NCBI GenBank assembly: GCA_963734815.1
Contig: CAVTIH010000002.1
Span: 1,674,001 to 1,738,000, forward strand
Origin: Palsa-744 sp963734815
Lineage (GTDB): Bacteria > Actinomycetota > Thermoleophilia > Solirubrobacterales > Solirubrobacteraceae
Length of the DNA: 64,000 bases
Direction: 5' to 3'
This document shows, one piece after another, positions 9,942 through 17,737 of the stretch; the stretch's first letter is position 1; every line of letters starts with the position of its first letter. Both the position numbers and the translations under genes were made by a program. The notes below the pieces were generated by a model that saw only the letters and a program-made list of their open reading frames with translations, had not been told where the DNA came from and did no database searches.

Positions 9942-9966
9942 GGACCCGACCCCCGTCGCTCCCGTC
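9942..9966 (+). other. Partial second copy of the tRNA-Asp attachment sequence
   Basis: This stretch aligns with the last T-arm and acceptor bases of the tRNA-Asp half at 1234-1258: 20 of 25 positions match, and the final 14 (CCCGTCGCTCCCGT) are identical. The T-loop is altered, so it is not a functional tRNA end. It is followed within 6 bp by a terminator-like hairpin, as expected downstream of a chromosomal tRNA. It is proposed as the other end of the element. Confidence 0.4.
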
Positions 9967-9971
9967 GAGGG

Positions 9972-9996
9972 AAAGCCCTGGTAATCGGGGCTTTTT
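9972..9996 (+). terminator. Rho-independent terminator (split target of IS66)
   Basis: Stem AAAGCCC (9972-9978) pairs with GGGCTTT (9988-9994), with a 9-nt loop and a T5 tract at 9992-9996. The T tract is part of the 8-bp duplication GCTTTTTC made by the IS66 insertion; the copy beyond the IS is at 11524-11531. It probably ended a tRNA-Asp transcript or a hamB operon. Confidence 0.7.
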
Positions 9997-9997
9997 C

Positions 9998-11523
9998 GTA
10001 CCCGTTCAGTGGGTTGGCTCAGCTGAGTAGGGGTGCTGGGTCGCCGCGGGCGTGGGCTGTGATCGCGTCGGTTAGATAGGCGAATAGTGATCGGCGCTGT
10101 AGGCGGCAGGTGGTGTGCGCGGAGAGCAGCCGCGAGATGCGCAGCTCGCCGTCCGCGGACTGGCTTCCGAGTGAGAGCTTGCGGTAGATGACCGCGCTGC
10201 GCAGCGCACGCTCGGCGTGGTTGTTGGTCGGCTGCACGCCCTCGTATGAGGCGAAGGTCCATAGCGCCGGCCACGCCTTCAGGAGGTTGCGGGCCATTCC
10301 ACGGCAGCGCTTGTTGCGGGCACGCTTTGAGGCGAAGGAGCAGACGAGCGGCTTGTACTGTCGTTGCAGGGCGCGTACGGTGCGCCGAAGCTCGCGCTGG
10401 TCATGGGTGTGGGCAAAGACCTCCCACGCCCAGAAGACGCGCTCGCACAGCTCAAGGCCTGTCTCGCCGAATTGCTTCTCGGCGGCAAGCCCTTCAGCGT
10501 GCGCGGCGAAGTCTCGCTTCAGATGCGCCCAGCACAGCTGGCGACGTTTCAGTGGCAGGTGTGCGTAGGCCCACCAACGGTCGGAGGTCACGATCGCCTG
10601 GGTGTCGGCCAACAGTTCCTTGGCGTGGTCCTCGTGCCGGCCAAGCTCGATAGCGAAGTAGGCGTGGCGGGAATCGAACATCCCCCACAGCGCACGACGC
10701 TCCCCAGCGGTGCGCCAGCCCGTCTCGTCCATGTTCAGCGCCTGCCCAGCGCGCAACCGGCCAAGAAGATCGTCGTGTGGTTCGGCCAGAGCCTGCGCTG
10801 TCCTGGCGAGGATCGCGTCCACTGTGCCTGAGCTGATGCGAGCGCCGAACAGCTCTTCGATGAGCTCCACAGCGTCATCGCGGGAGACGCGGTTGCGTAC
10901 CGAGAGCGTCGCAACAGCCGCTTCTAGGCGCGGCCCGAAGGAGCTGTGGGCCACCTCGCCCGGCAGCGCTGCGCGCGTGCGTCTGCCGCACTGCGGGCAG
11001 CGCACTCGCTGGGCACGGTGCTCGCTCACGCTGACGGCGATCGGCGGCAGCTCCTCGACCTGGTGACGCGCCGGCTCGCCGGCTGGAACCCGCTCGCCCT
11101 CGCTGAAGACGTGCTCGCAGCGGCAGCGCTCCGGCCAGTACTCGACGATCTCCTCGACGGCCCACGCGGGCAGCAACGGACGGCCGTGTCCCTCGTGACC
11201 GTCCTGCGCACCGCGCTTGCGGCCGGAGGGATCCTTACCGCGCGCAGACACAGAGGGCGGATCGGAACTCGGCGGCTGCGAGGAGTTCCGTGAGCTGCGG
11301 TTCAGACGGCGCTCAAGCTGAGCGATCCGCTCATCCTGGCGGGCGACCCTCGCCGCCAACCCCTCGACCTGTCCGGCAAGCCGCTCGTTCTGGGCCGCCA
11401 ACTCCAAAAGCACCCCAACCACGACCTCACGTCCCTGGTCATAGACCACCTCCGCCTCCGAGCGCTCCACACGCCCAGATTCGACGCCGGCCGGCTATCT
11501 CCCCCAACCCACTGAACGCGTAC
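9998..11523 (-). mobile_element. IS66-family element (ISBst12-like)
   Basis: The 1526-bp element has 20-bp terminal inverted repeats with one mismatch (GTACCCGTTCAGTGGGTTGG at the left; the right end is its complement with one change). It is flanked by a perfect 8-bp direct repeat GCTTTTTC (9990-9997 and 11524-11531), the expected IS66 duplication length. It carries only the large transposase and no tnpA/tnpB, which matches the short ISBst12-type subgroup. Intact ends and gene suggest recent insertion. Confidence 0.95.
10019..11470 (-). CDS. IS66-family transposase
   Basis: This 483-residue transposase has an N-terminal leucine-zipper-like helix (LAAQNERLAGQVEGLAARV), a Ser/Pro/Lys linker, a zinc-binding region (CPQCGRRTRA preceded by CRCEH) and the catalytic domain. 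The DDE residues are visible in NMDETGWR, VTSDRWWAY and PTNNHAERALR. The gene fills the IS. There is no frameshift or internal stop, so it is probably active. Confidence 0.95.
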   Translation of the reverse strand: MERSEAEVVYDQGREVVVGVLLELAAQNERLAGQVEGLAARVARQDERIAQLERRLNRSSRNSSQPPSSDPPSVSARGKDPSGRKRGAQDGHEGHGRPLLPAWAVEEIVEYWPERCRCEHVFSEGERVPAGEPARHQVEELPPIAVSVSEHRAQRVRCPQCGRRTRAALPGEVAHSSFGPRLEAAVATLSVRNRVSRDDAVELIEELFGARISSGTVDAILARTAQALAEPHDDLLGRLRAGQALNMDETGWRTAGERRALWGMFDSRHAYFAIELGRHEDHAKELLADTQAIVTSDRWWAYAHLPLKRRQLCWAHLKRDFAAHAEGLAAEKQFGETGLELCERVFWAWEVFAHTHDQRELRRTVRALQRQYKPLVCSFASKRARNKRCRGMARNLLKAWPALWTFASYEGVQPTNNHAERALRSAVIYRKLSLGSQSADGELRISRLLSAHTTCRLQRRSLFAYLTDAITAHARGDPAPLLS

Positions 11524-11550
11524 GCTTTTTCTTTGGGGTTTGGTGCTGGA

Positions 11551-11593
11551 GTGGTACTCGGATTTGGACGAGAGTACCGCGGGCGAGTACCAC
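11551..11593. repeat. 10-bp inverted repeat, 23-nt spacer
   Basis: GTGGTACTCG (11551-11560) and CGAGTACCAC (11584-11593) are exact complements. An extra GAGTAC half-site lies inside the spacer at 11572-11577. It lies between the IS66 right end and the small membrane gene, where no gene is supported (11532-11674). The symmetric half-sites suggest a binding site or a structured terminator without a T tract; its role is unknown. Confidence 0.55.
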
Positions 11594-11674
11594 ACTCGCC
11601 TGCATTTTGCGGGGAATTGGGCTGGCCCCGGCTTGCGGGCCGGAGGTCGTAGTGTGCGTGATGGCTTCTGCCGT

Positions 11675-11914
11675 TTACCTATTGATATGCGCGGCGTAAA
11701 AGCGGATCAGACCGACCAAAGCCAAGAGACCGCCGACTACGATGAGCGCCCATCCACCGATTCGCAGCAAGTCGTATGCGGTCTCGGATAGTCGCGAGGG
11801 TGCTCCGACGCTCGAAAGGAAGTATCCGCCGGGAAGTGGTCTGTAGCGGTTGGCCTCGACAAGGGCCACGATCCCGGTGACCATCCAGAACCCAGCCCCA
11901 AAGATCAGCAGCAT
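11675..11914 (-). CDS. Small two-helix membrane protein, 79 aa
   Basis: Read from ATG 11914, the protein has two hydrophobic segments: residues ~1-17 (MLLIFGAGFWMVTGIVAL) and ~51-71 (GWALIVVGGLLALVGLI). A polar loop between them contains RYRPLPGGYF. A longer frame upstream runs into the protease gene with no similarity-like content, so the short start is preferred. It lies 32 bp downstream of the protease gene in the same direction and is probably co-transcribed. Family not recognised. Confidence 0.6.
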   Translation of the reverse strand: MLLIFGAGFWMVTGIVALVEANRYRPLPGGYFLSSVGAPSRLSETAYDLLRIGGWALIVVGGLLALVGLIRFYAAHINR

Positions 11915-11946
11915 GTCGAGAATCCTAGCGCGCCCGACGCCACTTG

Positions 11947-12870
11947 TCAGCGGTCGGGAGCCACCCCTTCTGAGCCACCCCGTTCCGCGTGCTTTCTTGC
12001 GCGTTCCCGATCGTTCTCCTTGCGTTCTTTCACGAGCACCTCCGAGCTGTCGATGATGTCGAGTGCCTTCTGGATTGGGGTTACTATTGCGATGCCGGTG
12101 TTGAGAGCTTCCAGCTCTCCACCGCCACCGAAGTCTGAGGTCCAGTCTTCCTCCTTCTTCCAATGGCCTCGGATCAAGCCAAGCAGGTAGAACTGCCAAC
12201 CACTTTCCCGGGAACCAGGGCTGAATGGGTTGAGCACCACCCAGACAGGCGATCCGCTTAGCCCTCCGATGGACCTCACCTCCGCGAGGTAGGCATCGAA
12301 GTCAAGCCCCGACCGATCGTCTTGCGCCGGCTCGTCTGCCATCGCCGCGATGATCCCCGAGCGAACAATCGGCCGGTTGGCTTCCCGCCCGTAATGCGAG
12401 GTAAACAGTCCAACGACTATCAGTTCCTCGCCAATCCCAATCGCCTTCTCGGCGATCAGATCGGCCGTGGCGAGCGATGATCGCTCAAAGCGCATGACTG
12501 GATAGATAGGAGGCCCTGGGAAGGGCGTCACGGCGACATCGCTGACATCATCCTCGTGGTACTCCCAAGCCGACCGCAACTCGATCTCCGCCGCTTGGGC
12601 GGGTACGCCGGGAGGCACGAACTGGTTCACGCGAACATACAGCGATCCGTGGCGAGCAGCCCTTTCGATGTTGTGCCGTGCGGTGACGATGTAGCTGTGC
12701 CAGTTATCGCGCGGCGCATCCGATTCGATTACCAGCACAAAACCCGTGGCGGCAGGCGTGAGAACTCCGTCTTTCTTAACGCACAGGAAGATGGCAGAGC
12801 TAAGGATCGCGTCAGGTACGCGCATCAATCCCTCCGGTGGATCACCGTAAACCGAATTGCTCGACGCCAT
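11947..12870 (-). CDS. Trypsin-like serine protease domain protein
   Basis: A 307-residue intracellular-type protein (no signal peptide) with a trypsin-fold triad pattern: His in IVTARHNIE (about residue 65), Asp in DVSDVAVTP (about 112) and Ser in GGLSGSPVW (about 206). The C-terminal tail is highly charged (VKERKENDRERARKHAER). Similar uncharacterised peptidase-like proteins occur in accessory regions. Here it sits between an IS and a relaxase gene and precedes a small membrane protein. The catalytic assignment rests on motif context only. Confidence 0.65.
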   Translation of the reverse strand: MASSNSVYGDPPEGLMRVPDAILSSAIFLCVKKDGVLTPAATGFVLVIESDAPRDNWHSYIVTARHNIERAARHGSLYVRVNQFVPPGVPAQAAEIELRSAWEYHEDDVSDVAVTPFPGPPIYPVMRFERSSLATADLIAEKAIGIGEELIVVGLFTSHYGREANRPIVRSGIIAAMADEPAQDDRSGLDFDAYLAEVRSIGGLSGSPVWVVLNPFSPGSRESGWQFYLLGLIRGHWKKEEDWTSDFGGGGELEALNTGIAIVTPIQKALDIIDSSEVLVKERKENDRERARKHAERGGSEGVAPDR

Positions 12871-12933
12871 TCACGGTCGCAGCAAAGCTCGCCGAGGCGC
12901 GAACTATACCGTCGGCCCTTCCGAGCGTCGAGT

Positions 12934-15563
12934 TCATTCCGATCTGGAGTGCTCGACGTTGCGGCTCGGCCTACTGAGCGATCGTGCCAGGCGTATAGGC
13001 CGCAGCCGATTGAAGTTGAATCCTGACCTCCCGAGCGGTTTAGAGAGCTCACAGTAGCCGAGCGACGGTGTTTGGGCTCGGCTGTTGGTCATCTTCTGGG
13101 CAAGGCGCGCGATCCGTGCGGCGTCCTGCCCTTCCTCACCGAGGTCGTCGCGTGCGATGAACCAGTCGGTGCCGCGCCGCGCTCGGGTCGCCTCGACGTA
13201 GGCGGTTTCCTTGCTGGTTTGCCAGCCGCCGGTGAGCACGACGGAGCGCTCGACGGTCGCGCCCTGCTGGCGATAGACGTGTTGCGCGTAGGCCAGCCTC
13301 AGCGAGCCGAGATCCCCACTTGGGAGATGGATCTTGCGCTGTGACCCGTCGAGAGTGACGGTCACGCCTCGCTCGTGGATTGAGCTCACTTGTCCGCGGG
13401 TGCCGTTCTCGACTCGCGGCTGCCCATGCGGACGGTGCTGCGCAGTGAATGCGATGAGATCACCTTCGCGCAGCCCGTAGTGGACGCCGGGCAGCGGGAG
13501 CTCGTAGTGGCTGAGTTCGCCGCGCTGTGCGCGGAGGTGTTGGGCGCGGGCATTGAGCCGGTCGATCTCCTGGTTGGAGGCGTCGGCGATCAGCGCGACC
13601 TCGCGAATATCGCGGCCCTCTGTGAACGTGGCCCACGTTTGTACGGCTTGCTCCGCGGCCTGGTCGCGGGTGTCGGAGAGGTGTAGCTGGCCGCGTGAGG
13701 CGTAGTGCGCCATTGCGCGCTCGGGTTCTCCCGCGCGTAGCGCTTGCCACGCGCGCTGGTCGGCTGGGTCCTTCGTGCGGCGGATGTCCGCAAGTTCGGC
13801 GGTGGGCGCATGATTGGTGAGACGGTCGAACATGCCGCCGGGGCCGATCGAGGGGAGCTGCTTGCCGTCGCCGACGGCGATCAGCTTCGCCCCGGAGCGC
13901 TCCACAAGAGCGGTCAGCGCGTCAAGGCGCTTGTGATCGATCATTCCGGCCTCGTCGAGGATGACGGTGGTGTCCCTGCCCACGGGGAGGGTGCCCGTGT
14001 TTGCGCGGGCGACCAGAGCGTCGAGGGTGAGTGTCTGTCCGGCGAGCGCGGGCTGTCGGCGCCAAGGCGCTCTGCGGTGGAACCGGAGACCGCGACTCCG
14101 ATCGTTTCGCGCCCGGCGTGCTGCTCGGCGCGGGCGGCGGCGTCGATCACCACTCCCTTGCCGGTGCCGGCAGGGCCCACGAGTACCGCGGCGCGCCCGG
14201 GGCCGGTGAGAACTTCGAGCGCGTGATGCTGCTCGGCGCTGAGTGGCCCGCCGATGCGCTCGGCGACCTCACGGGCTGCGTGTTTGCGGGCGATGCTGCC
14301 GACACCTTGGCCTGCGGGCTGGGCGAGCTGGGCGGCGCGGCGTTCGATCGCTTGCTCCTGGGCGCGCACAGCAAGCGTCGTCATCCGCCCGCCCTCCAAG
14401 GTCAGTACCCGCCGATCGCGGACCATGTCCCGCGCGACGGTGAGTGCTTCATCGGGTGCCAGCTCCCCGGTGGCCTGCTCCAGCACGACGGCGCGCAGGT
14501 CGCGCTCGTCGAAGACGGCGTGGTGTTCGGTGAGCTTCGCCTCGACGCGATCCTCGATCGCACGCTCGGCTGCAGGGCGCCGGGATGCGCCGACGAGCCG
14601 CACGGTCTCATCCGGTCCGAACCCGTGACCGCGGCCGGTCTGCGTCCAAACTCGTTGGAGGTCCGAGCGGGTGGTCAGCTCCTTGGAGCGGCGGTTCTCG
14701 AGCGCGAGGTTGCGCAGCTCGCCGCGCTCGGGTGCGCGGCCGTAGCGCGCACGGAAACGCTCCGCCGCCCTTGCGACCTCTCGGGAGCGACCGGAGAACG
14801 CCTCGCACAGCTCGTGGGGGACACCGTTGATCTCGAAGTACCGGCCGTCTTTGCCAGTGCTCTGCTCGATCGCGTAACCCTCGCCGACAAGCTGGTTGGC
14901 GAGCGCAGCGCGGTAGAACGCGCCCAGCTCTCGTGCGCTTCGGAAGATCGGCCGCGACGCGACGGCCACGATCCGGTCGTCCTCACGGACAGCGCCGGTG
15001 ATGACGACGTGGCTGTGCAGTTGGGGGTCCGGGGCTTGGGCTCCTGAGACTCCGCGGGCGGTGGTGTGCCGGTACTCGGTGGCGATCACGTCCTTGGCGT
15101 GCTCTTCGACGACTTGGCCGCTGTAGCGGCGACGCACGACGGGCACCTGCTCTCGCAGGTGGTTGATCGCCTGCTCGACTGCCCTGGCGTGCGCTGTCTC
15201 GATCTGCTCGCGCTGCCACGGGTCCCCGAGCGCCCACACCGTCGAGACGGACTTCGGCGCGCTGAACGTCACGTCGATCCCACCGCCCCTCCCACCGCCG
15301 GCGCCCTCTGGCCTGAGCCACTGGCCGGTACCTGGGTGGCGGCCCTCCATCAGCGCGATGAAGTCCGCGCCATCCACCTGCCCGGTCGTCTCGATCCCCA
15401 GCTTTTTCAGGGTCTCTGTGTCAGTGAGCCACCGGCCGGGGGCCTGCGTCAGCTCGCCGTCGGGGGTCAAGTAGTAGTCCCCGCGCTCGGGCTCCACTGT
15501 CTTGCTCTCCAGGTAACGGGCGTACCCGCCGCCCCTGGCGGCACCGATGCTGGCTGCGGTCAT
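12934..15563 (-). pseudogene. MobF relaxase-helicase (TrwC/TraA-like), frameshifted
   Basis: The TrwC relaxase domain begins at ATG 15563 (MTAASIGAARGGGYARYLES) and carries the HUH-type metal motif DPQLHSHVV. The SF1 helicase follows, with Walker A VLVGPAGTGKG in the first frame (stop at 13941) and Walker B VILDEAGMID in the second (to 12934). A one-base loss near 14047-14055 separates them: the shifted frame reads ALAGQTLTLDALVARANTG, as expected for the family. The last ~45 residues look unrelated to the family. An intact protein would nick oriT and unwind DNA for conjugative transfer. No coupling protein or secretion genes are in the window, so the element would be mobilizable at most. Confidence 0.85.
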
Positions 15564-15570
15564 CACATGG

Positions 15571-15871
15571 GTTATTGACCGCAAGCACGTCCAGCCGGCC
15601 ACCCACTTCGTCACACAGCGATCACACAGCGCTCGCACAGCCGTGCATGTTGTCTGTGCTTGCCGGGGAGCGAAGCGACACGAGGCGGCGCGGAAGGTCC
15701 GGCGTCACCGACTTGGAGACGCGGCTGGCGGCGACTTGCCCGCGTTGCCGGGTGTGCAAGTCGGGTGTCAGCGCACGTCGCACCGGAGCTGGGAAAGGCC
15801 AGGGTGTCGGGTTGGAATGGCCGGCGGTTCGCAAATTTCGTGGCCGTTTCGCCCCACTCAGGGTCAATAAC
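15571..15871. promoter_or_regulatory. Divergent region with oriT-like repeats and GGTCAATAAC pair
   Basis: This gap separates the relaxase (left) from the excisionase-like gene (right). GGTCAATAAC occurs upstream of both starts in sense orientation: complement at 15571-15580 and direct at 15862-15871. Between them are two TCACACAGCG repeats (about 15610-15630), GCACAG...CTGTGC (about 15635-15660) and a 7-bp inverted repeat GACTTGC/GCAAGTC (15733-15739 and 15756-15762). Repeats beside a MobF gene suggest oriT; the paired decamers suggest a shared operator or promoter. Both roles are inferred. Confidence 0.45.
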
Positions 15872-15897
15872 ACAGGACCCTGCTCTGCCCAGGACTG

Positions 15898-16143
15898 ATG
15901 AACACACTCCCGACATCCATCTCTCCCCGTCCCCGGCTGACGCGCGAAGACGTGCTCGACGGCCGCGACGTCGCCGAACTGCTTCACCTGCCGATCTCGA
16001 CCGTGCTCGAATACGCCCGGCGCGGGGTCCTCCCTGGGCGCAAGCTCGGCCGGCGCTGGATCTTCCTGCGCGACGAGGTGGAGGAGGCGGTGCGGCAGGC
16101 TCCGATCGGGGCATCGACCGACCATTGGGCGACAAGGGTCTGA
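15898..16143 (+). CDS. Excisionase-like HTH protein, 81 aa
   Basis: A MerR/Xis-type winged helix (HTH_17): LTREDVLDGRDVAELLHLPISTV, then EYARRGVLPGRKLGRRWIFLRDEVEEAV. This is the classic DNA-binding excisionase layout, with the wing residues GRRWIFLRDEV. Such proteins act as recombination directionality factors or as transcription factors on mobile elements. It is divergent from the relaxase, shares the GGTCAATAAC motif upstream and is followed directly by a strong terminator. Confidence 0.88.
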   Translation: MNTLPTSISPRPRLTREDVLDGRDVAELLHLPISTVLEYARRGVLPGRKLGRRWIFLRDEVEEAVRQAPIGASTDHWATRV

Positions 16144-16167
16144 GGGGTCCGCTTTGGCGGACCCCTC
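16142..16167 (+). terminator. Hairpin terminator after the excisionase-like gene
   Basis: A perfect 11-bp stem GAGGGGTCCGC (16142-16152) pairs with GCGGACCCCTC (16157-16167) around a TTTG loop. It begins inside the stop codon of the HTH gene (TGA 16141-16143). Only a weak T-rich stretch follows (CGTCTCCTC). Confidence 0.75.
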
Positions 16168-16225
16168 GTCTCCTCAGTACGCGTAGGCGCCAAACGCCGG
16201 CCTTGCGACGTGGCGTCCCCTTCGG

Positions 16226-16495
16226 TCAGGCTCTCCGGGGCCTGCGCTCCCTCGGCACGGGCAGCCCGTCGAGCAGGATGTGCGGCGGAACCCTCAGCGC
16301 GTCGGCCACGATCAGCAGCGTGAGTACGCCTGGCTCGCCCTGTCCCCGCTCCAACACGCCGATCTCGTTGCGATGGAGGGAGGCGATTTCCGCGAGTCTT
16401 TCCTGCGCGAGGTTCCGCCGCACGCGGAGGCCCCGCAGGTTCTCTCCGAGCACGTTCAGTAGCCGGGCGCGCTCGGCGGTGTAGGCGGCAGACAT
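16226..16495 (-). CDS. XRE-family regulator, 89 aa
   Basis: Start ATG 16495 lies 2 nt after the stop of the next upstream gene. The HTH domain covers residues ~15-75 (LGENLRGLRVRRNLAQERLAE, LHRNEIGVLERGQGEPGVLTL) with a short basic tail. It is the third gene of a wHTH-XRE-XRE operon. It has no effector domain; it is probably a repressor or antitoxin-like regulator of the surrounding element. Confidence 0.85.
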   Translation of the reverse strand: MSAAYTAERARLLNVLGENLRGLRVRRNLAQERLAEIASLHRNEIGVLERGQGEPGVLTLLIVADALRVPPHILLDGLPVPRERRPRRA

Positions 16496-16497
16496 GC

Positions 16498-16773
16498 TCA
16501 GCCCTCCCCGTCCGTGGGAAGCTCCCCGAAATGCTTCTCGAACTCTTCGGGGGTCAGCCGGCGCCAAGCGAGCTCGTCCAACAGTTCGCCAGGTGAGACG
16601 GCCAGGCCATCCGCGAGCCGGAGGATCGTCTTGAGGCGGGGCTCCCGCTTGTCGCGCTCCAAGCGGCCGATCGTGGGGGAGTGGATGCGTGTCCTGCGGG
16701 AGAGGTCTTCTTGGGTGAGGCCGCGCTCCTTGCGAAGCTCGCGGAGGCGCTGCCCGAACGTTATGCCCACCAT
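16498..16773 (-). CDS. XRE-family regulator, 91 aa
   Basis: Start ATG 16773 shares one base with the stop of the wHTH gene (TGATG). The HTH region is FGQRLRELRKERGLTQEDLS, RTRIHSPTIGRLERDKREP; an acidic C-terminal tail (LTPEEFEKHFGELPTDGEG) may mediate protein contact. It is the middle gene of the wHTH-XRE-XRE operon. Confidence 0.85.
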   Translation of the reverse strand: MVGITFGQRLRELRKERGLTQEDLSRRTRIHSPTIGRLERDKREPRLKTILRLADGLAVSPGELLDELAWRRLTPEEFEKHFGELPTDGEG

Positions 16774-17048
16774 CAGATGGCGATGAGGTCGAGGGCGTCG
16801 TCGATGTACCGCAGTCCGTCGGACGCCTTGAAGCGCGCGCCGTGGCGGTCGAGGAGCCCGAGGCGCTCCAGGTGTGCCAGAGACCCTCGTACCGCGTTTG
16901 GGTCGATGTTGCGCAGTTTGCGCAGCACTTCCGCGCGACGCCACCATTCGGAGCGGTCGTTGCGGAGGAGTTGCAACACGATGATGCGCTCCGTGGCGGG
17001 CTCGCCGTCGGGAAACTGCTTGGATTCGTGCTGCATGGGAAGGCCCAT
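16773..17048 (-). CDS. Winged-helix regulator, short paralog of the 2795-3817 gene
   Basis: This 91-residue protein is almost wholly the winged-helix domain found at residues ~8-70 of the gene at 2795-3817 (FPDGEPATERIIVLQLL, LERLGLLDRHGARFKA), followed by ~17 other residues. It lacks the zinc finger. Start ATG 17048 or 17036 are both possible; the GGAAAGG just upstream does not decide. It heads an operon with two XRE genes and faces a third XRE gene across a gap containing the shared ATAGCGTA motif. Confidence 0.82.
   Translation of the reverse strand: MGLPMQHESKQFPDGEPATERIIVLQLLRNDRSEWWRRAEVLRKLRNIDPNAVRGSLAHLERLGLLDRHGARFKASDGLRYIDDALDLIAI
16826..17012. repeat. 187-bp repeat, copy 2 (wHTH coding segment)
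   Basis: Partner of 3610-3796, ungapped with about 90% identity. The flanking sequences differ, so the repeat is confined to the wHTH core and the first codons. Confidence 0.9.
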
Positions 17049-17181
17049 CCTTTCCGTGCAAAGGTCCCGGCGGCAGTTATGGCTGTCGTCGGGACCGATT
17101 CGTTGATAATGCCTACAGCATACACGGATAGTACGCTATTGGTTCTGGACGTTATTGGCTGTATCGCGGAGGATCAAACCC
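17049..17181. promoter_or_regulatory. Divergent promoter region with inverted ATAGCGTA motif
   Basis: ATAG-TACG-CTAT (17128-17139) has 4-bp inverted arms and contains TACGCTAT, the complement of the ATAGCGTA found in the equivalent gap at 3978-3985. AGCATACAC (17118-17126) resembles GCGTATACAC of the first module. A GCGGAGG ribosome site at 17166-17172 sets the XRE start at GTG 17182. Confidence 0.45.
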
Positions 17182-17391
17182 GTGGAGGCCAAGGTCGCCG
17201 TCGGCAAGAACATCCGTACCAACCGTCGTCGCCTGAAGCTGACCCAAGAAGCCCTCGCCGAACGCTGCGACATGCACCCCGTCGAGGTCGGCCGAGCCGA
17301 GCGCGGCACGCGTGACCTCCGCGTATCAACTGTCGTCAAGCTCGCCCGCGGCCTCGACATCCCGGCGGGCGAGCTGCTTCGGGGTCTCTAA
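17182..17391 (+). CDS. XRE-family regulator, 69 aa
   Basis: Start GTG 17182 was chosen for the GCGGAGG site 9 nt upstream; a TTG at 17155 would leave that site inside the gene. The protein is a bare HTH domain (VAVGKNIRTNRRRLKLTQEAL, CDMHPVEVGRAERGTRDL). It is divergent from the wHTH-XRE-XRE operon, mirroring the first module at 3817/4044. Confidence 0.85.
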   Translation: MEAKVAVGKNIRTNRRRLKLTQEALAERCDMHPVEVGRAERGTRDLRVSTVVKLARGLDIPAGELLRGL

Positions 17392-17425
17392 CTCCGTCCC
17401 GTCAGACAGCTACCGTGGGGAGAAC

Positions 17426-17737
17426 ATGTTCGACGACACGCTGATAGCCGAGGCTGGCCGGCGACTCGCCGAGGCGGCCCCGCGGGCGCGCGTGATCCTG
17501 TTCGGCTCGCACGCACGAGGTGACGCTGGACCTCACAGCGATCTCGACTTCCTGGTGGTCGAGCCATCGGTCGACGACCCGACCGAAGAGTCGGTCAGGC
17601 TGCGGAGGACACTACGGGGCCTTGGGCTGTTCGCCGATGTCATCGTCGTGAGCGAGCGCGATGCCGAGAAGTGGGGCGATGTGCGCGGGAGCTTGATTCA
17701 CGCCGCGCTGTCAGAGGGCCGCCCGCTAGCCGCCTGA
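17426..17737 (+). CDS. MNT-type nucleotidyltransferase (antitoxin)
   Basis: This 103-residue minimal nucleotidyltransferase has the GS-x10-DxD signature as FGSHARG...SDLDFLVVE. GGGGAG precedes ATG 17426. In HEPN/MNT pairs the MNT protein neutralises the HEPN RNase, in characterised cases by adding AMP residues to it. Its stop overlaps the next start (TGATG), which is strong coupling with the HEPN gene. Confidence 0.9.
   Translation: MFDDTLIAEAGRRLAEAAPRARVILFGSHARGDAGPHSDLDFLVVEPSVDDPTEESVRLRRTLRGLGLFADVIVVSERDAEKWGDVRGSLIHAALSEGRPLAA

Noticed and set aside
9805..9984. 59-codon frame overlapping the hamB stop (TAATG)
   Set aside because: It runs through the att-like sequence and into the terminator; the peptide shows no family-like features.
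15622..16125. Minus-strand frame across the relaxase-excisionase gap
   Set aside because: Opposes the clear HTH gene and covers the repeat region; low-complexity product.
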